Part shown: piece by piece, positions 26,654-35,828 of the stretch
Numbering within the stretch: the stretch's first letter is position 1
Layout: each line of letters opens with the position of its first letter
Source of the DNA: an uncultured bacterium
Lineage (GTDB): Bacteria; Hydrogenedentota; Hydrogenedentia; Hydrogenedentales; Hydrogenedentaceae
Length of the DNA: 64,000 bases
NCBI GenBank assembly: GCA_938014335.1
Contig: CALLRP010000008.1
Location: 1-64,000 of the forward strand
Reading direction: 5' to 3'
Notes under the pieces: model-generated
Told to the model about the DNA's origin: nothing
Seen by the model: the letters and a program-made list of their open reading frames with translations, nothing else
The model's database searches: none
Translations under genes and position numbers: made by a program

Positions 26654-29600
26654 TTACGGTTGTCCGGGGCAGTAACCGTCTTCACCCGTTGCACATGGAT
26701 AGTATCCACCAATATTAAAGAATTGAATCACACGAAGAAGTTCACTCAAATCAATTTTCCAGTCTTGTGTGCGGTAATCGGATGCATGAGGAGTACAGTT
26801 TCTATCGCCGGGACCGGGCGCATAGCCGTCTTCACCCTGTGGGTCACAATGATATTCACCGATATTGAAGAACTGTATGACGCGTAATAATTCGCTTAAA
26901 TCAATCTTTCCATCTCCGTTTTTATCCGCACTGTGTGGAGGAGGTGTTTCTCCTTCGCCTTCAATTACACCTTCCGGTGTACCCTCGACCACGCCTTCCG
27001 GTTCTCCTTCGGGAATCCCTTCACCTTCGACCACGCCTTCCGGCTCTCCTTCGGGAATCCCTTCGCCTTCGACCACGCCTTCCGGCTCTCCCTCAGGAAT
27101 CCCTTCGCCTTCTGGAGGTTGTTCACCCGGTCGGTCTTCGACCACAAGGAGTTGGTAACCATTCTTTAGCGGGACAGGGCCGACAAGGAATATGGTATAT
27201 ACTCCGCCGGATAAGAATTGGACTCCCGTCTGCGTTGCTATTACATTTTCGGGGTCGCTCGTGTAAGAGATGTTTATATCCAGTGTATCGGGAGCCGATA
27301 TTCCGTAATAGGGAGTGGCTTCCGAGGGAGAAATATCTGAGAATAAGGGGTTCAGTTCTGGAGGCCAGCCGACAAAACTGAAATCTACAGGATAACCATC
27401 TTTAACAGCGTTCACAAAGCGAATATTCGCCATTCCCTCAGCGGGTGCTCGATTGTCATCTTCCAGAGTGAATAATTCGAGGCTATCGACCCAACCCGTT
27501 GCTACAACAGTCATACTGCTGTCTCCCCAAATATCTAATGATGTTGAAATAATGGGGGCATTTGAACAGGTATCATAACCACCATAACCAGGTAATATTC
27601 TGAAATTATACTGATTGGAGTAGACGGACCGATATATTGTTGCTGACGGGTATGGAACAAGTACAAAAGCAGGGATTCCATTCATACAGACATCAAGAGA
27701 CTGTGAATCGAAGCTGGCGTTTACAAAGCGGAGGGAGCCATTGCAATCTAATTGTGCTCTTAGCTCCCCATCTGGATAATTACTGCTCGTAATTAAAATA
27801 TACAATTCCTGACCTGTGAGGAGCAGAGCTTCTTCAGGGGTTAAAATCTTTTCTATAGGTGAAACTGCACTGCCAAGGTCTAAAACGAGTTCGCCGTTTT
27901 GGCCTACACCTCCGGCATAGATACCCGCAGAAATAGAATTGGCTACATTGTGTTCAACAGTAATCTTAAAGGAAATCTGTTGTGTGTCCAGATATAAGAT
28001 CGTATCTACATAAGCGGTTCCTGTAGAAATGGGAGGAACGGGAGGAACTACACGATCGTTCTTAAGTCCAATATGGCAACCGCTCACTATAGTGCAATAT
28101 TCAGGACGCAATGAAGGGTTTAATGCCCCTTCTGTATAGCGGATAATCTCTTCTTTAGCTTGCTTGAATGCTTGCTTGGCGGAGAATATAGAAGCACAAT
28201 ACTGGACTAAATTGGCACCGATTTCACCCCGGTCGGTTATACCGGGTTGATTACTGGTGCAGATAATTAAATGTGGAGTTGTTGCCTCGGGCATCGCTTC
28301 CAGTTCCGCCTGTGTAATTCTGTGTTTATATGGAGAAGATGTAAACGGTCCTGGGAAATTGTAAATTAGGGGTGCTTCGTTATTTTTTCCATCAAAAATA
28401 CCGATTTGTGTGATTTTACTTAATGTAACGGCTGGAGTTATTTCAACATCCATGTAGAATTCTTCTATTTCAGGGTCGAACCATAATCTAAAGACAAAAC
28501 TACCTTTTCTTGTGCTATTACTACCTGTGTCTACCCCATCTTTTGTAATAACCTGGCTTCCGGCACATTTTGCAAGGAGTTCTCTGCAATACTCTTTTTC
28601 AAACCATTCATATTCGCACCGATTGCTGGCTCCGTCGCCATCTGCATCGGCATCGGGAAGAAGGTCGTTTAATCCAATATAATTTTCTTTACTCAGATAA
28701 GGGTTATCAAAACCTATTTCCTGGCCAAATTGTTCAAGGGTAGCTTTTCTCAATTGTTCATCAAGCAATGCAATTAAGCCGGCGATAATACCGAAAGAGC
28801 CTTCGCCTTCTGCCAGAATGGAACGCGGTTCTAAATCACCAATACGAACCGCAATTTCTCCATCCGGATAAGCAATAGTTTTGGCAATAATATAGAAGTT
28901 ATTCCAATAACTATCATTCGGGAATACTTTTGTTGTATCAATCAGAGCCAGTTGGTCAGGGGAAACAACATGTTCGAAAGATAAATCTGATTTTCCGAAA
29001 TCCAGAGACCACCAGACTTCGGAGGTTGCAACATTTACTGCAGTAATCGCAGTTATTCCGTCGATATTGGTTAAATCAATATTAAAGGTAATTCCCGTTA
29101 TATTTGTTCCTCCCGCATCTAAAGTTTGGGTCATTTTAACAAAGCCTTTGGCGATAGAAGGAGTGGGAGGAGTAATCATGCCTCCGTTCATATACCCTTC
29201 GAATTGGTTAGGAATAGGTTGGGAATAAATGGTGTAGTTCCCATCCCCAAGGGTTAAATAGGCAAGGAAGATTTCCTGGATTCCGGGAATTAAACCCGGT
29301 AACAATGCGGTAAGTGTGGGCCCCATATCCGTTTGGAATTGCTGTAAATTGTGTATCCAGGCATTATAAACTTGTTCATGAGTTAGGACGCCATTATTAA
29401 AAGTTTCATCATTACCAATTCTTTGTATAAGTCCAAATTCATTGGCAATATCTAAAATCCCATTTCCACTCAAATTACCGATAAATTCTACAGCAGAGAT
29501 GGTATCAGAAGGTTGTTGTTCATCTCCGACACCCGTAGAAACGCGAAGACGAACATTACTGCCTGCTATAACTCGTTTATTAGCATTGGGATCGGTTTTA

Positions 29601-29953
29601 ATAACCTGTCCTTCAGGAACAGAAGGATGAGTTGTGTAGAAAGTATCTACGACATTGAAGCCCCATGCTTTTAAAACTGTGCGGGCTTGTTCTTCGGTTA
29701 ATCCGGCAACATTGGGTATTGGAACGGTTCGTAAGTCAGCATATATCTTACCATTTAAGTCCATGCTATTCGGTTGAAACATATCAAGGAAGTATTGAAA
29801 TTCCCCAAGGTCCACACCTTCCAGCAATGAGTTTTCAAGAACCAGTTGAAGACTGTTGCAAAAGTCTAAGTTTAGTGCCTCTGCTCTTGCGAATGATGGG
29901 AGGGTAATTAAACCCATAACTACCACGAAACATAGAAACTTCATTTTTAACAT
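26654..29953 (-). CDS. secreted multidomain protein: PASTA, CHRD-like, DUF4397-like, EG spacer and dockerin-like repeats
   Basis: ATG 29953 follows GGAGG, and a signal peptide occupies residues ~1-24. A PASTA domain lies at 77-141. Residues ~152-240 and ~410-452 look like one helical module of the type found in the SGNH protein: 'GNGILDIANEFGLI', 'AYLTLGDGN' and the acidic loop DADADGDGASNRCEY. That module is interrupted by CHRD-like beta domains (~268-373); others follow at ~483-575 and ~645-737. Two DUF4397-like domains beginning 'RFVNA' occupy ~739-835 and ~841-940. A Glu-Gly spacer (~948-1003) contains three 14-residue repeats. Two dockerin-like repeats (1007-1046, 1056-1096) close the 1099 residues. 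There is no recognised enzyme, so it is a likely surface scaffold or adhesin. Confidence 0.8.
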   Translation of the reverse strand: MLKMKFLCFVVVMGLITLPSFARAEALNLDFCNSLQLVLENSLLEGVDLGEFQYFLDMFQPNSMDLNGKIYADLRTVPIPNVAGLTEEQARTVLKAWGFNVVDTFYTTHPSVPEGQVIKTDPNANKRVIAGSNVRLRVSTGVGDEQQPSDTISAVEFIGNLSGNGILDIANEFGLIQRIGNDETFNNGVLTHEQVYNAWIHNLQQFQTDMGPTLTALLPGLIPGIQEIFLAYLTLGDGNYTIYSQPIPNQFEGYMNGGMITPPTPSIAKGFVKMTQTLDAGGTNITGITFNIDLTNIDGITAITAVNVATSEVWWSLDFGKSDLSFEHVVSPDQLALIDTTKVFPNDSYWNNFYIIAKTIAYPDGEIAVRIGDLEPRSILAEGEGSFGIIAGLIALLDEQLRKATLEQFGQEIGFDNPYLSKENYIGLNDLLPDADADGDGASNRCEYEWFEKEYCRELLAKCAGSQVITKDGVDTGSNSTRKGSFVFRLWFDPEIEEFYMDVEITPAVTLSKITQIGIFDGKNNEAPLIYNFPGPFTSSPYKHRITQAELEAMPEATTPHLIICTSNQPGITDRGEIGANLVQYCASIFSAKQAFKQAKEEIIRYTEGALNPSLRPEYCTIVSGCHIGLKNDRVVPPVPPISTGTAYVDTILYLDTQQISFKITVEHNVANSISAGIYAGGVGQNGELVLDLGSAVSPIEKILTPEEALLLTGQELYILITSSNYPDGELRAQLDCNGSLRFVNASFDSQSLDVCMNGIPAFVLVPYPSATIYRSVYSNQYNFRILPGYGGYDTCSNAPIISTSLDIWGDSSMTVVATGWVDSLELFTLEDDNRAPAEGMANIRFVNAVKDGYPVDFSFVGWPPELNPLFSDISPSEATPYYGISAPDTLDINISYTSDPENVIATQTGVQFLSGGVYTIFLVGPVPLKNGYQLLVVEDRPGEQPPEGEGIPEGEPEGVVEGEGIPEGEPEGVVEGEGIPEGEPEGVVEGTPEGVIEGEGETPPPHSADKNGDGKIDLSELLRVIQFFNIGEYHCDPQGEDGYAPGPGDRNCTPHASDYRTQDWKIDLSELLRVIQFFNIGGYYPCATGEDGYCPGQP
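26945..27112. repeat. 42-bp tandem repeats encoding Glu-Gly-Pro spacer
   Basis: About three nearly identical 42-bp units inside the preceding gene encode repeats of 14 residues (EGIPEGEPEGVVEG). Units differ by only a few bases, which points to recent expansion by slippage or recombination. The frame is kept because the unit length is a multiple of three. Confidence 0.85.
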
Positions 29954-30158
29954 ATAACGATCCTCCAGTTATTGTTTTATTGACATTTTGATATTAATAG
30001 TATACTTTTATTACAGACAAAATACAAATTAGATATTTTATTTTTTTTATTGTAATATGTTCTTTACAACCATATAATAATCTTAACATATTTTTAATGA
30101 TTATATAATTTTTTTTTCTTTTGGGGCGTTTATTTTAAGGGAATTGGAGGTATTAAAA

Positions 30159-32834
30159 ATGAATAAAAAAACTGAGACTATAATAAAAAATCATTCTCTA
30201 TTTTTATTGACATTTATTATCCCCTTATTTCTTTTATTGTTTGCTACACAAGAGTTACATGGTATAAATGCAGTAGTTAAATATAATTTTTCAGTTCCTG
30301 TTGAACGGGTATGGTTGGGACCTTATTTATGGGCAAATCGGCTTCAAGATTGGCGTTGCACAACAGAAGGAATTAAAAGTGTGACCCAAGATATAAAACA
30401 TTATTACCGTACGGTTCATTTATTAAGTCATCGAATAGGGAAAGAAGAGGGGAATTTTCAGTTACGAATAGAGGTCAAACCTTTATCGGGGACAACGGAT
30501 GTTTTTGATAGTTTTGTCGGCTTTTTAATAGGTGCCGGTGGGGATATGGATTTTCAAGCCTCTGCGTTAGTTCATTTCAGTCCGGGAATGAATGGAGGTA
30601 TTATGGGGGGGATAGATGAGAATGGGAGGGCGATATTTCGCGATTTCACCCAAAAAAATGCCCCTGTAATTGGCACGGGTAAGGTCCCTACAAGATTCTG
30701 TTCACAATACCGCATCCAACTTCAGGGGAATCAAAAAGGGGAATGGATATATCTCTGGTTGTATGTATTTAATGCAGAAACGAATGAATTACTATCGGAT
30801 GTATCTCTTGAAAAAATGAATGTGAAACAAGTAGAGGGGAATATGGCTCTCGTATCACACCCGGGAAAAGGGTCAAAACCAGCTGATTTTGTATTTCAAA
30901 ATTTGGAAATAAAAGGCAGTAAAATTGCAGGAATAAATTCGGAAGAGAAAGAAGTAGGACCCATAATAGGTGCTTTATATACATTAAGTCGGGGTAATTT
31001 GTATCTCTCTGCTCAATTATTCCCATTAGGAAAGGGAGAAGGTGAGGAAGTAAGTCTGGAAGTGGAACGGGGTATGAAATGGTTTGAAATTGCCCGTGCA
31101 AAAACAGACCGAACCGCATGGGTTGCACGATTTGAAGTTCCAGATTGGAAAGAAAATAAGGATATAAGGTATCGGGTAGTTACTCAGGCAAATGATACTG
31201 ATGGGAAACTTGTATCCTTTGCTTATTATGGGACTATCCGTAAAGAACCGAAAGAAAGAAACGATTTTATTTTAGGTGCTTTTACCTGTTCTCGAATGGT
31301 TGCTGATCCGGGTGTAGATGGAGGTTCTTTTGATTGGACCCCTGCCAAAGTATGGTTCCCTCATGGAGATTTTGTGAGTAAGGTAAATTATCATAATCCT
31401 GACCTATTATTTTTCTCTGGAGACCAGATTTACGAGCATGCAAGTCCGACAAGGAGAGAAGTACATTTTTTAGATTATCTATATCGGTGGTATTTGTGGC
31501 ATTGGTCATTTCGATTTTTAACTCGGGAGCGTCCTACAATCTGCATACCGGATGACCATGATATATATCAAGGCAATCTATGGGGAGCAGGGGGTAGACC
31601 TGCAAAGGTTCAGGATGATGGGGGCTATGTCAATCCACCAGATTTTGTGAATGCTATCCAAAAAACACAGACCGCCCATTTACCTCCTCCTTTTGACCCC
31701 ACCCCTATAGAGCAGGGAATTGCGGTGTACTATACAGACCTGGTGTATGCAGGGATTAGCATGGCTATTTTAGAGGACCGAAAGTTCAAATCTTCACCGA
31801 AAGAGTTGCTCCCTGATAGTCAGTGTGATAATGGGTGGTTTCAAAATTATTATTTTGACCCTAAGAAACAAGCCGACGTTCCTGGAGCAGTTCTTTTGGG
31901 TGATAGACAGATAAAATTTTTGAATCACTGGTTGGAAGACTGGGGATATGGAACCCAATTTAAGGTTATCTTGTCACAGACGCTTTATGCAAGTATGAGC
32001 ACATTGCCTGCGAATGATACACGGGATAATATTATCCCTAAATTGGAATATTATCCTCCGGAAGAATATCCTGAATTTTACGCTATCAAAGCGGATGCAG
32101 ACACAAACGGTTGGCCTCCTACTGCAAGGAATAAAGCATTAGAGTTGTGGCGAAAAGCATTTGCTTTCCATGTTTGTGGAGACCAGCACTTAGGGTCTAC
32201 TATCCAGTATGGAATTGAAAAATGGAATGACGCTTCATTTGCGTTTTGTGTACCGGCTATATCCACTTGTTTTCCGCGTCGATGGTTTCCACCTTTGCCG
32301 GGAAATAATCATAAAGAAGGGGCTCCCCGCTATACAGGGGAATATGAGGACGGCTTTGGTAACAAAATTACGGTGCATGCAGTTGCCAATCCTATGCTTT
32401 ACAGGAGAGAACCACAGGAACTTTATAATCCCGCAACGGGATATGGGATTATTCGCTTTCAAAAAGAGAGACGCATGATTACTTTTGAATGCTGGCCTCG
32501 ATGGGAATCTCCTGCATTGGAAAATGCGAAACAGTTTACGGGCTGGCCTATTACTATCCAACAATTAGATAACTATAAGGGAGAAATAAAGGGTTATTTG
32601 CCCACCTTGAACATGAAGGGCATAAAACAGCCTGTAATCAAAGTGCGAGAGGCGCATGACAATAATCTTGTGTATGCACTGCGATTAAACTCAAACACTT
32701 TTAAACCTTTCGTTTTTAAGGAAGGAAAATACAATGTTGAAGTTTTAGATCCCGACCAGGACAAAAAACAGGAACTTACTGATTTGGAAGTTATGTCCTC
32801 GGGGGAAGAGAAAACCATTAATGTTCAATTTTGA
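30159..32834 (+). CDS. secreted PhoD-like alkaline phosphatase/phosphodiesterase
   Basis: ATG 30159 is chosen because GGAGG (30146-30150) lies 8 bases upstream; an in-frame TTG at 30144 would place it inside the gene. The 891 residues begin with a signal peptide (core FLLTFIIPLFLLLFA). Residues ~30-260 form a beta-sandwich that could bind carbohydrate. The metallophosphatase core follows: 'ILGAFTCSR' near 370, Asp422 in 'FFSGDQIYEH', 'PDDHDIYQGN' with DDHD at 465-468, and 'AFHVCGDQHLGS' late in the domain, all typical of the PhoD family (Fe/Ca phosphodiesterases). It is longer than Bacillus PhoD because of the N-terminal domain. Likely role: release of phosphate from extracellular phosphate esters. 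It is not part of an obvious pho operon. Confidence 0.8.
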   Translation: MNKKTETIIKNHSLFLLTFIIPLFLLLFATQELHGINAVVKYNFSVPVERVWLGPYLWANRLQDWRCTTEGIKSVTQDIKHYYRTVHLLSHRIGKEEGNFQLRIEVKPLSGTTDVFDSFVGFLIGAGGDMDFQASALVHFSPGMNGGIMGGIDENGRAIFRDFTQKNAPVIGTGKVPTRFCSQYRIQLQGNQKGEWIYLWLYVFNAETNELLSDVSLEKMNVKQVEGNMALVSHPGKGSKPADFVFQNLEIKGSKIAGINSEEKEVGPIIGALYTLSRGNLYLSAQLFPLGKGEGEEVSLEVERGMKWFEIARAKTDRTAWVARFEVPDWKENKDIRYRVVTQANDTDGKLVSFAYYGTIRKEPKERNDFILGAFTCSRMVADPGVDGGSFDWTPAKVWFPHGDFVSKVNYHNPDLLFFSGDQIYEHASPTRREVHFLDYLYRWYLWHWSFRFLTRERPTICIPDDHDIYQGNLWGAGGRPAKVQDDGGYVNPPDFVNAIQKTQTAHLPPPFDPTPIEQGIAVYYTDLVYAGISMAILEDRKFKSSPKELLPDSQCDNGWFQNYYFDPKKQADVPGAVLLGDRQIKFLNHWLEDWGYGTQFKVILSQTLYASMSTLPANDTRDNIIPKLEYYPPEEYPEFYAIKADADTNGWPPTARNKALELWRKAFAFHVCGDQHLGSTIQYGIEKWNDASFAFCVPAISTCFPRRWFPPLPGNNHKEGAPRYTGEYEDGFGNKITVHAVANPMLYRREPQELYNPATGYGIIRFQKERRMITFECWPRWESPALENAKQFTGWPITIQQLDNYKGEIKGYLPTLNMKGIKQPVIKVREAHDNNLVYALRLNSNTFKPFVFKEGKYNVEVLDPDQDKKQELTDLEVMSSGEEKTINVQF

Positions 32835-32922
32835 TAAAAAATCGGGGTGTGGTTATTTGCATACTTGTGGTAGAATGAAACTATTGAGATAGGAACCCTA
32901 TTAGGAACGAAAGGCACAGATT

Positions 32923-34080
32923 ATGAAAAAAATAAGGATTCATGCGAGGAGTTTCTTTTTTTTAACCGTTGTAATGTTGTTGTCCTTCTGTAATATGTTA
33001 TTTGCAGAGGAAACAAACATCTTGAAAAATTGTCTGGAATCTGCAAATAAAGTGGCTATTTCAATAGATGCGAATCCCGATGAATTTGTAATATCGGTAT
33101 CACCTGTTCGGCAAACCTTACAGATTATACATAGTTCAGCGAGACTGGCAGGAGCATTAATTTCAGAAGTGCAAAACGAAAATTATCGTAAAGATTTGCA
33201 GGCGGTAGTAGGGGAACTGAATGGGATACAACTTTTTCGAGAGGCTATTCTCCGTGGACTAAAAGAAAAACTATCCGTCGAAATGGTGGAAGTACCCCCT
33301 CTGGGTTCGACAGCGAAATACAAGACCGACCGCGAAGCTCAGCAAGACCGACTTCAACAACTTAAAAATAAAGGGGTAGATGCACTATTAGACCTTAAAA
33401 TTACAGTAGGGATTTACGGTCCCGAAGGAGAAATGTTCTTTCGCACCAACGGAAGACTTTATGATGTAAAAAAACAGAAAACGCTGTGGAGAGATGAATT
33501 TGTTATAACACCCTCCATCGATTTTAAGGTAAATCAATCGTTCAATACCTATTTTAATCCATTTAAGTCCAATATGTTCTCGCCTCGACTGAGCATGGCT
33601 AAGAACGCCTTAACACGCTGGACGGATAATAATGGGGAAGTTTTCTACCAATCAGTAAAGTTAGGCATCGATTTATCTATAGCTCAATTATGGGGGGCAT
33701 TACAATTAGAAAATACCGAGAACTATTATTTTTCCTGTGGTATTTCAAAATTATACGCCAAAAAAGCCCAAAAGGCAGTTCCTTTCTTGGAGAAAGCCTG
33801 GAAGATGAATAAGCAAAAGCCACAGATAGTTAATTCTTTGATAGTTGCGTTGTATAAAGCAAAGAAGATTGACGAATCCATTAGGCAAGGTGAGGAATTC
33901 ATTCAAACATTGGAAGGACAAAATTATCCTGCGATTTATTACAATCTGGCATATATTCTCGTGGATAAAAAGAAGAATGTAGAAAAGTCAAAAGAATATT
34001 ATCAACAATATCGGGCACTTTCCGGGGTACCTGACCCTAAATTAGAGAAAAAAATAGAACAACTTCAGAAGAAGCGATAG
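32923..34080 (+). CDS. secreted/periplasmic TPR protein of unknown function
   Basis: A signal peptide ends near 'NMLFAEE' (about residue 28). The middle region contains 'GVDALLDLKITVGIYG' and 'FFRTNGRLYDVKKQKTLWRDEF', a pattern seen in periplasmic proteins that evaluate peptides or lipoproteins, but no family is certain. The last ~120 residues are TPR pairs ('AVPFLEKAWKMNK', 'YNLAYILVDKKKNVEKSKEYY'). The gene is followed 11 bases later by a GT-C glycosyltransferase, so the two are probably co-transcribed, and the TPR protein may work with that enzyme at the membrane. Confidence in export and TPRs is good, in function low. Confidence 0.6.
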   Translation: MKKIRIHARSFFFLTVVMLLSFCNMLFAEETNILKNCLESANKVAISIDANPDEFVISVSPVRQTLQIIHSSARLAGALISEVQNENYRKDLQAVVGELNGIQLFREAILRGLKEKLSVEMVEVPPLGSTAKYKTDREAQQDRLQQLKNKGVDALLDLKITVGIYGPEGEMFFRTNGRLYDVKKQKTLWRDEFVITPSIDFKVNQSFNTYFNPFKSNMFSPRLSMAKNALTRWTDNNGEVFYQSVKLGIDLSIAQLWGALQLENTENYYFSCGISKLYAKKAQKAVPFLEKAWKMNKQKPQIVNSLIVALYKAKKIDESIRQGEEFIQTLEGQNYPAIYYNLAYILVDKKKNVEKSKEYYQQYRALSGVPDPKLEKKIEQLQKKR

Positions 34081-34091
34081 TCTGCTTCCAG

Positions 34092-35729
34092 ATGTCCACA
34101 TTGGAAAGAAAAAAACTTTTTTTTAAAACGGTATTTATTATTGCAATCGTAACTCTTATTGCAGGTATAAGTTTTTATAAAATTATCACACATGGATTGT
34201 ACCTGTCTCCGGATTCTTATATCTATCTTGATATTGCCCAGAATATTCAGCAGGGTCGTGGCTTAGTTCATTCCTTTGTTTTGACCAGTGAATTAGACCG
34301 ATGGGAAGGGAATCATTCTTATGTCCCAATGGGTTATTGGGCTCCGGGTTTTCCAATATATCTTTTTATGACTAAAACGATCGGACGATTTAGGTCCTTT
34401 GCTACTTCAGGAGCAGTGAGTATATGGATAACATTGGTTGCCACATTGATTACACTGAGTCTGATGCTTACCCACATTTATAATTTTCGTGCAAGTCTGT
34501 GGGGGATTCTATTCTTTTCTCTTTTTTATCCCATTACATATTCGTACTCATGGGTATGGAGTGATGGCGTTGTTATTCCGTTTATGTTGGGAACACTATG
34601 GCTGATAATAGAAAATAAAAGGTCCCACTATAAGATGCAGTTGTTTTTAGCAGGGATCTTTGCGGGAGTTGCTTTTTCTATTCGATATATACAGGGGATA
34701 TTACTCCCTTATGGTTTTCTTATCCTTCTGCTATTCGGATTTATTCAAAACAAAAATATTTCCTTAAAGGCAAAGGGTATTAATACCCTTTTGTACTCAA
34801 TTATTTATTGGTCGGGCTGGTTATGCTTTTCTACTCCTGTTCTGCTTCGTAATTGGATAGTAACAGAGACATGGTTAGGGCCTCCTCGACCCACAAATTC
34901 GATTCCGTTATTCCATAATATGAAATATGCATTTAACTCCTTAATAAAAGAAGGGTTTTCTCCTGTTCTAATACCGACAGAAATACAACCCGCACTTATC
35001 CTCGCTTTTTTTCTGGTGTGTCTTCTGTTATTAATCATACGAAAAAGACACATTTCTATAAGGGAGATTTTTTATAATCATTTTTTCCTTATATGTTTGG
35101 GATGGGCAATGATATATTTATTGAGTATAACTCTATATGCATCTTTTTACCAGATGGATTTATTAGGGCATCGGCTATTACTCCCTTTTAGTATGGTTAT
35201 GATGGTTATATTATCTGCTATTTGTGAAAGAATCTTTCCAATCCCCACATGGGGAATAGCAATGGGGGTTGTTCTCTCTCTTTTCTCTTTTTACAATTCT
35301 TACCCTTGCGAAAGTGCCCCTTTTTCTACGACAATGACCGTTCTACAAAACAATCCTCGTGTGGAATGGATTTGCTCCAATACACATGCAGGAGATTGGA
35401 TTATTGGAGATTCCACTTTTGATATTACTTTACTATGTAATGACCGTCGTAGTTTGTGTTTTGTCCCGGGAACTTCTCTGGATATTCCCCCGAGTAAAAA
35501 GGAATGGGATACCTTTTTCCAAAAAAAGGGTACCGATACATCTCGAGTTTTTATTGTGCTACGCAAAGGAGTCCCTTTCGAAGAAGTTTACTATGATGAT
35601 TGGGTCAAGTATTTTGGGAATGTAATAACGGAATTGTTTTTCACGGGGAAATATGGAGATATGATTACCACAAGTGTATATTCCGGAAAAGGTTTTTTGA
35701 GTGCAGAGGTCCGAAAACAGAAGGAGTAA
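34092..35729 (+). CDS. GT-C-type membrane glycosyltransferase (ArnT/PMT-like)
   Basis: The 545-residue protein has roughly ten transmembrane helices. It has the first-loop motif 'YLSPDSYIYLDIAQNIQQG', which resembles the acidic catalytic loop of dolichyl- or undecaprenyl-phosphate sugar glycosyltransferases. 'GYWAPGFPIYL' and 'FAGVAFSIRYIQG' are further typical phrases. The C-terminal ~140 residues are a soluble extracytoplasmic domain. It presumably transfers a sugar from a lipid carrier to a protein, lipid or polysaccharide outside the membrane. ATG 34092 lies 11 bases after the previous stop; the Shine-Dalgarno is poor (CCAGA), consistent with coupling. Donor and acceptor are unknown. Confidence 0.7.
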   Translation: MSTLERKKLFFKTVFIIAIVTLIAGISFYKIITHGLYLSPDSYIYLDIAQNIQQGRGLVHSFVLTSELDRWEGNHSYVPMGYWAPGFPIYLFMTKTIGRFRSFATSGAVSIWITLVATLITLSLMLTHIYNFRASLWGILFFSLFYPITYSYSWVWSDGVVIPFMLGTLWLIIENKRSHYKMQLFLAGIFAGVAFSIRYIQGILLPYGFLILLLFGFIQNKNISLKAKGINTLLYSIIYWSGWLCFSTPVLLRNWIVTETWLGPPRPTNSIPLFHNMKYAFNSLIKEGFSPVLIPTEIQPALILAFFLVCLLLLIIRKRHISIREIFYNHFFLICLGWAMIYLLSITLYASFYQMDLLGHRLLLPFSMVMMVILSAICERIFPIPTWGIAMGVVLSLFSFYNSYPCESAPFSTTMTVLQNNPRVEWICSNTHAGDWIIGDSTFDITLLCNDRRSLCFVPGTSLDIPPSKKEWDTFFQKKGTDTSRVFIVLRKGVPFEEVYYDDWVKYFGNVITELFFTGKYGDMITTSVYSGKGFLSAEVRKQKE

Positions 35730-35786
35730 ATCACCATCATTTTTATTTGATTGTTGTATTAAAGTCGTGATATAGTTATATAAATT

Positions 35787-35826
35787 TTATGCAGTATAAA
35801 TGCATAATATTTATAGAATTTATGCA
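35787..35826 (+). repeat. left structured terminal inverted repeat of the ATPase unit
   Basis: Three copies of a 7-mer stand in the order TTATGCA (35787-35793), TGCATAA (35801-35807), TTATGCA (35820-35826), with spacers of 7 and 12 bases. The last copy ends two bases before the ATPase start codon and occupies the place of a ribosome-binding site. The mirror arrangement lies at the other end of the gene. Confidence 0.85.
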
Positions 35827-35828
35827 CT

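Noticed and set aside
26945-27112. Possible CRISPR array
   Set aside because: The repeats are contiguous with no unique spacers and lie in frame within a coding region.
26860-27381. Pro/Ser/Arg-rich plus-strand frames over the EG spacer
   Set aside because: They are antisense readings of the 42-bp Glu-Gly-Pro repeats, which are explained by the secreted minus-strand gene.
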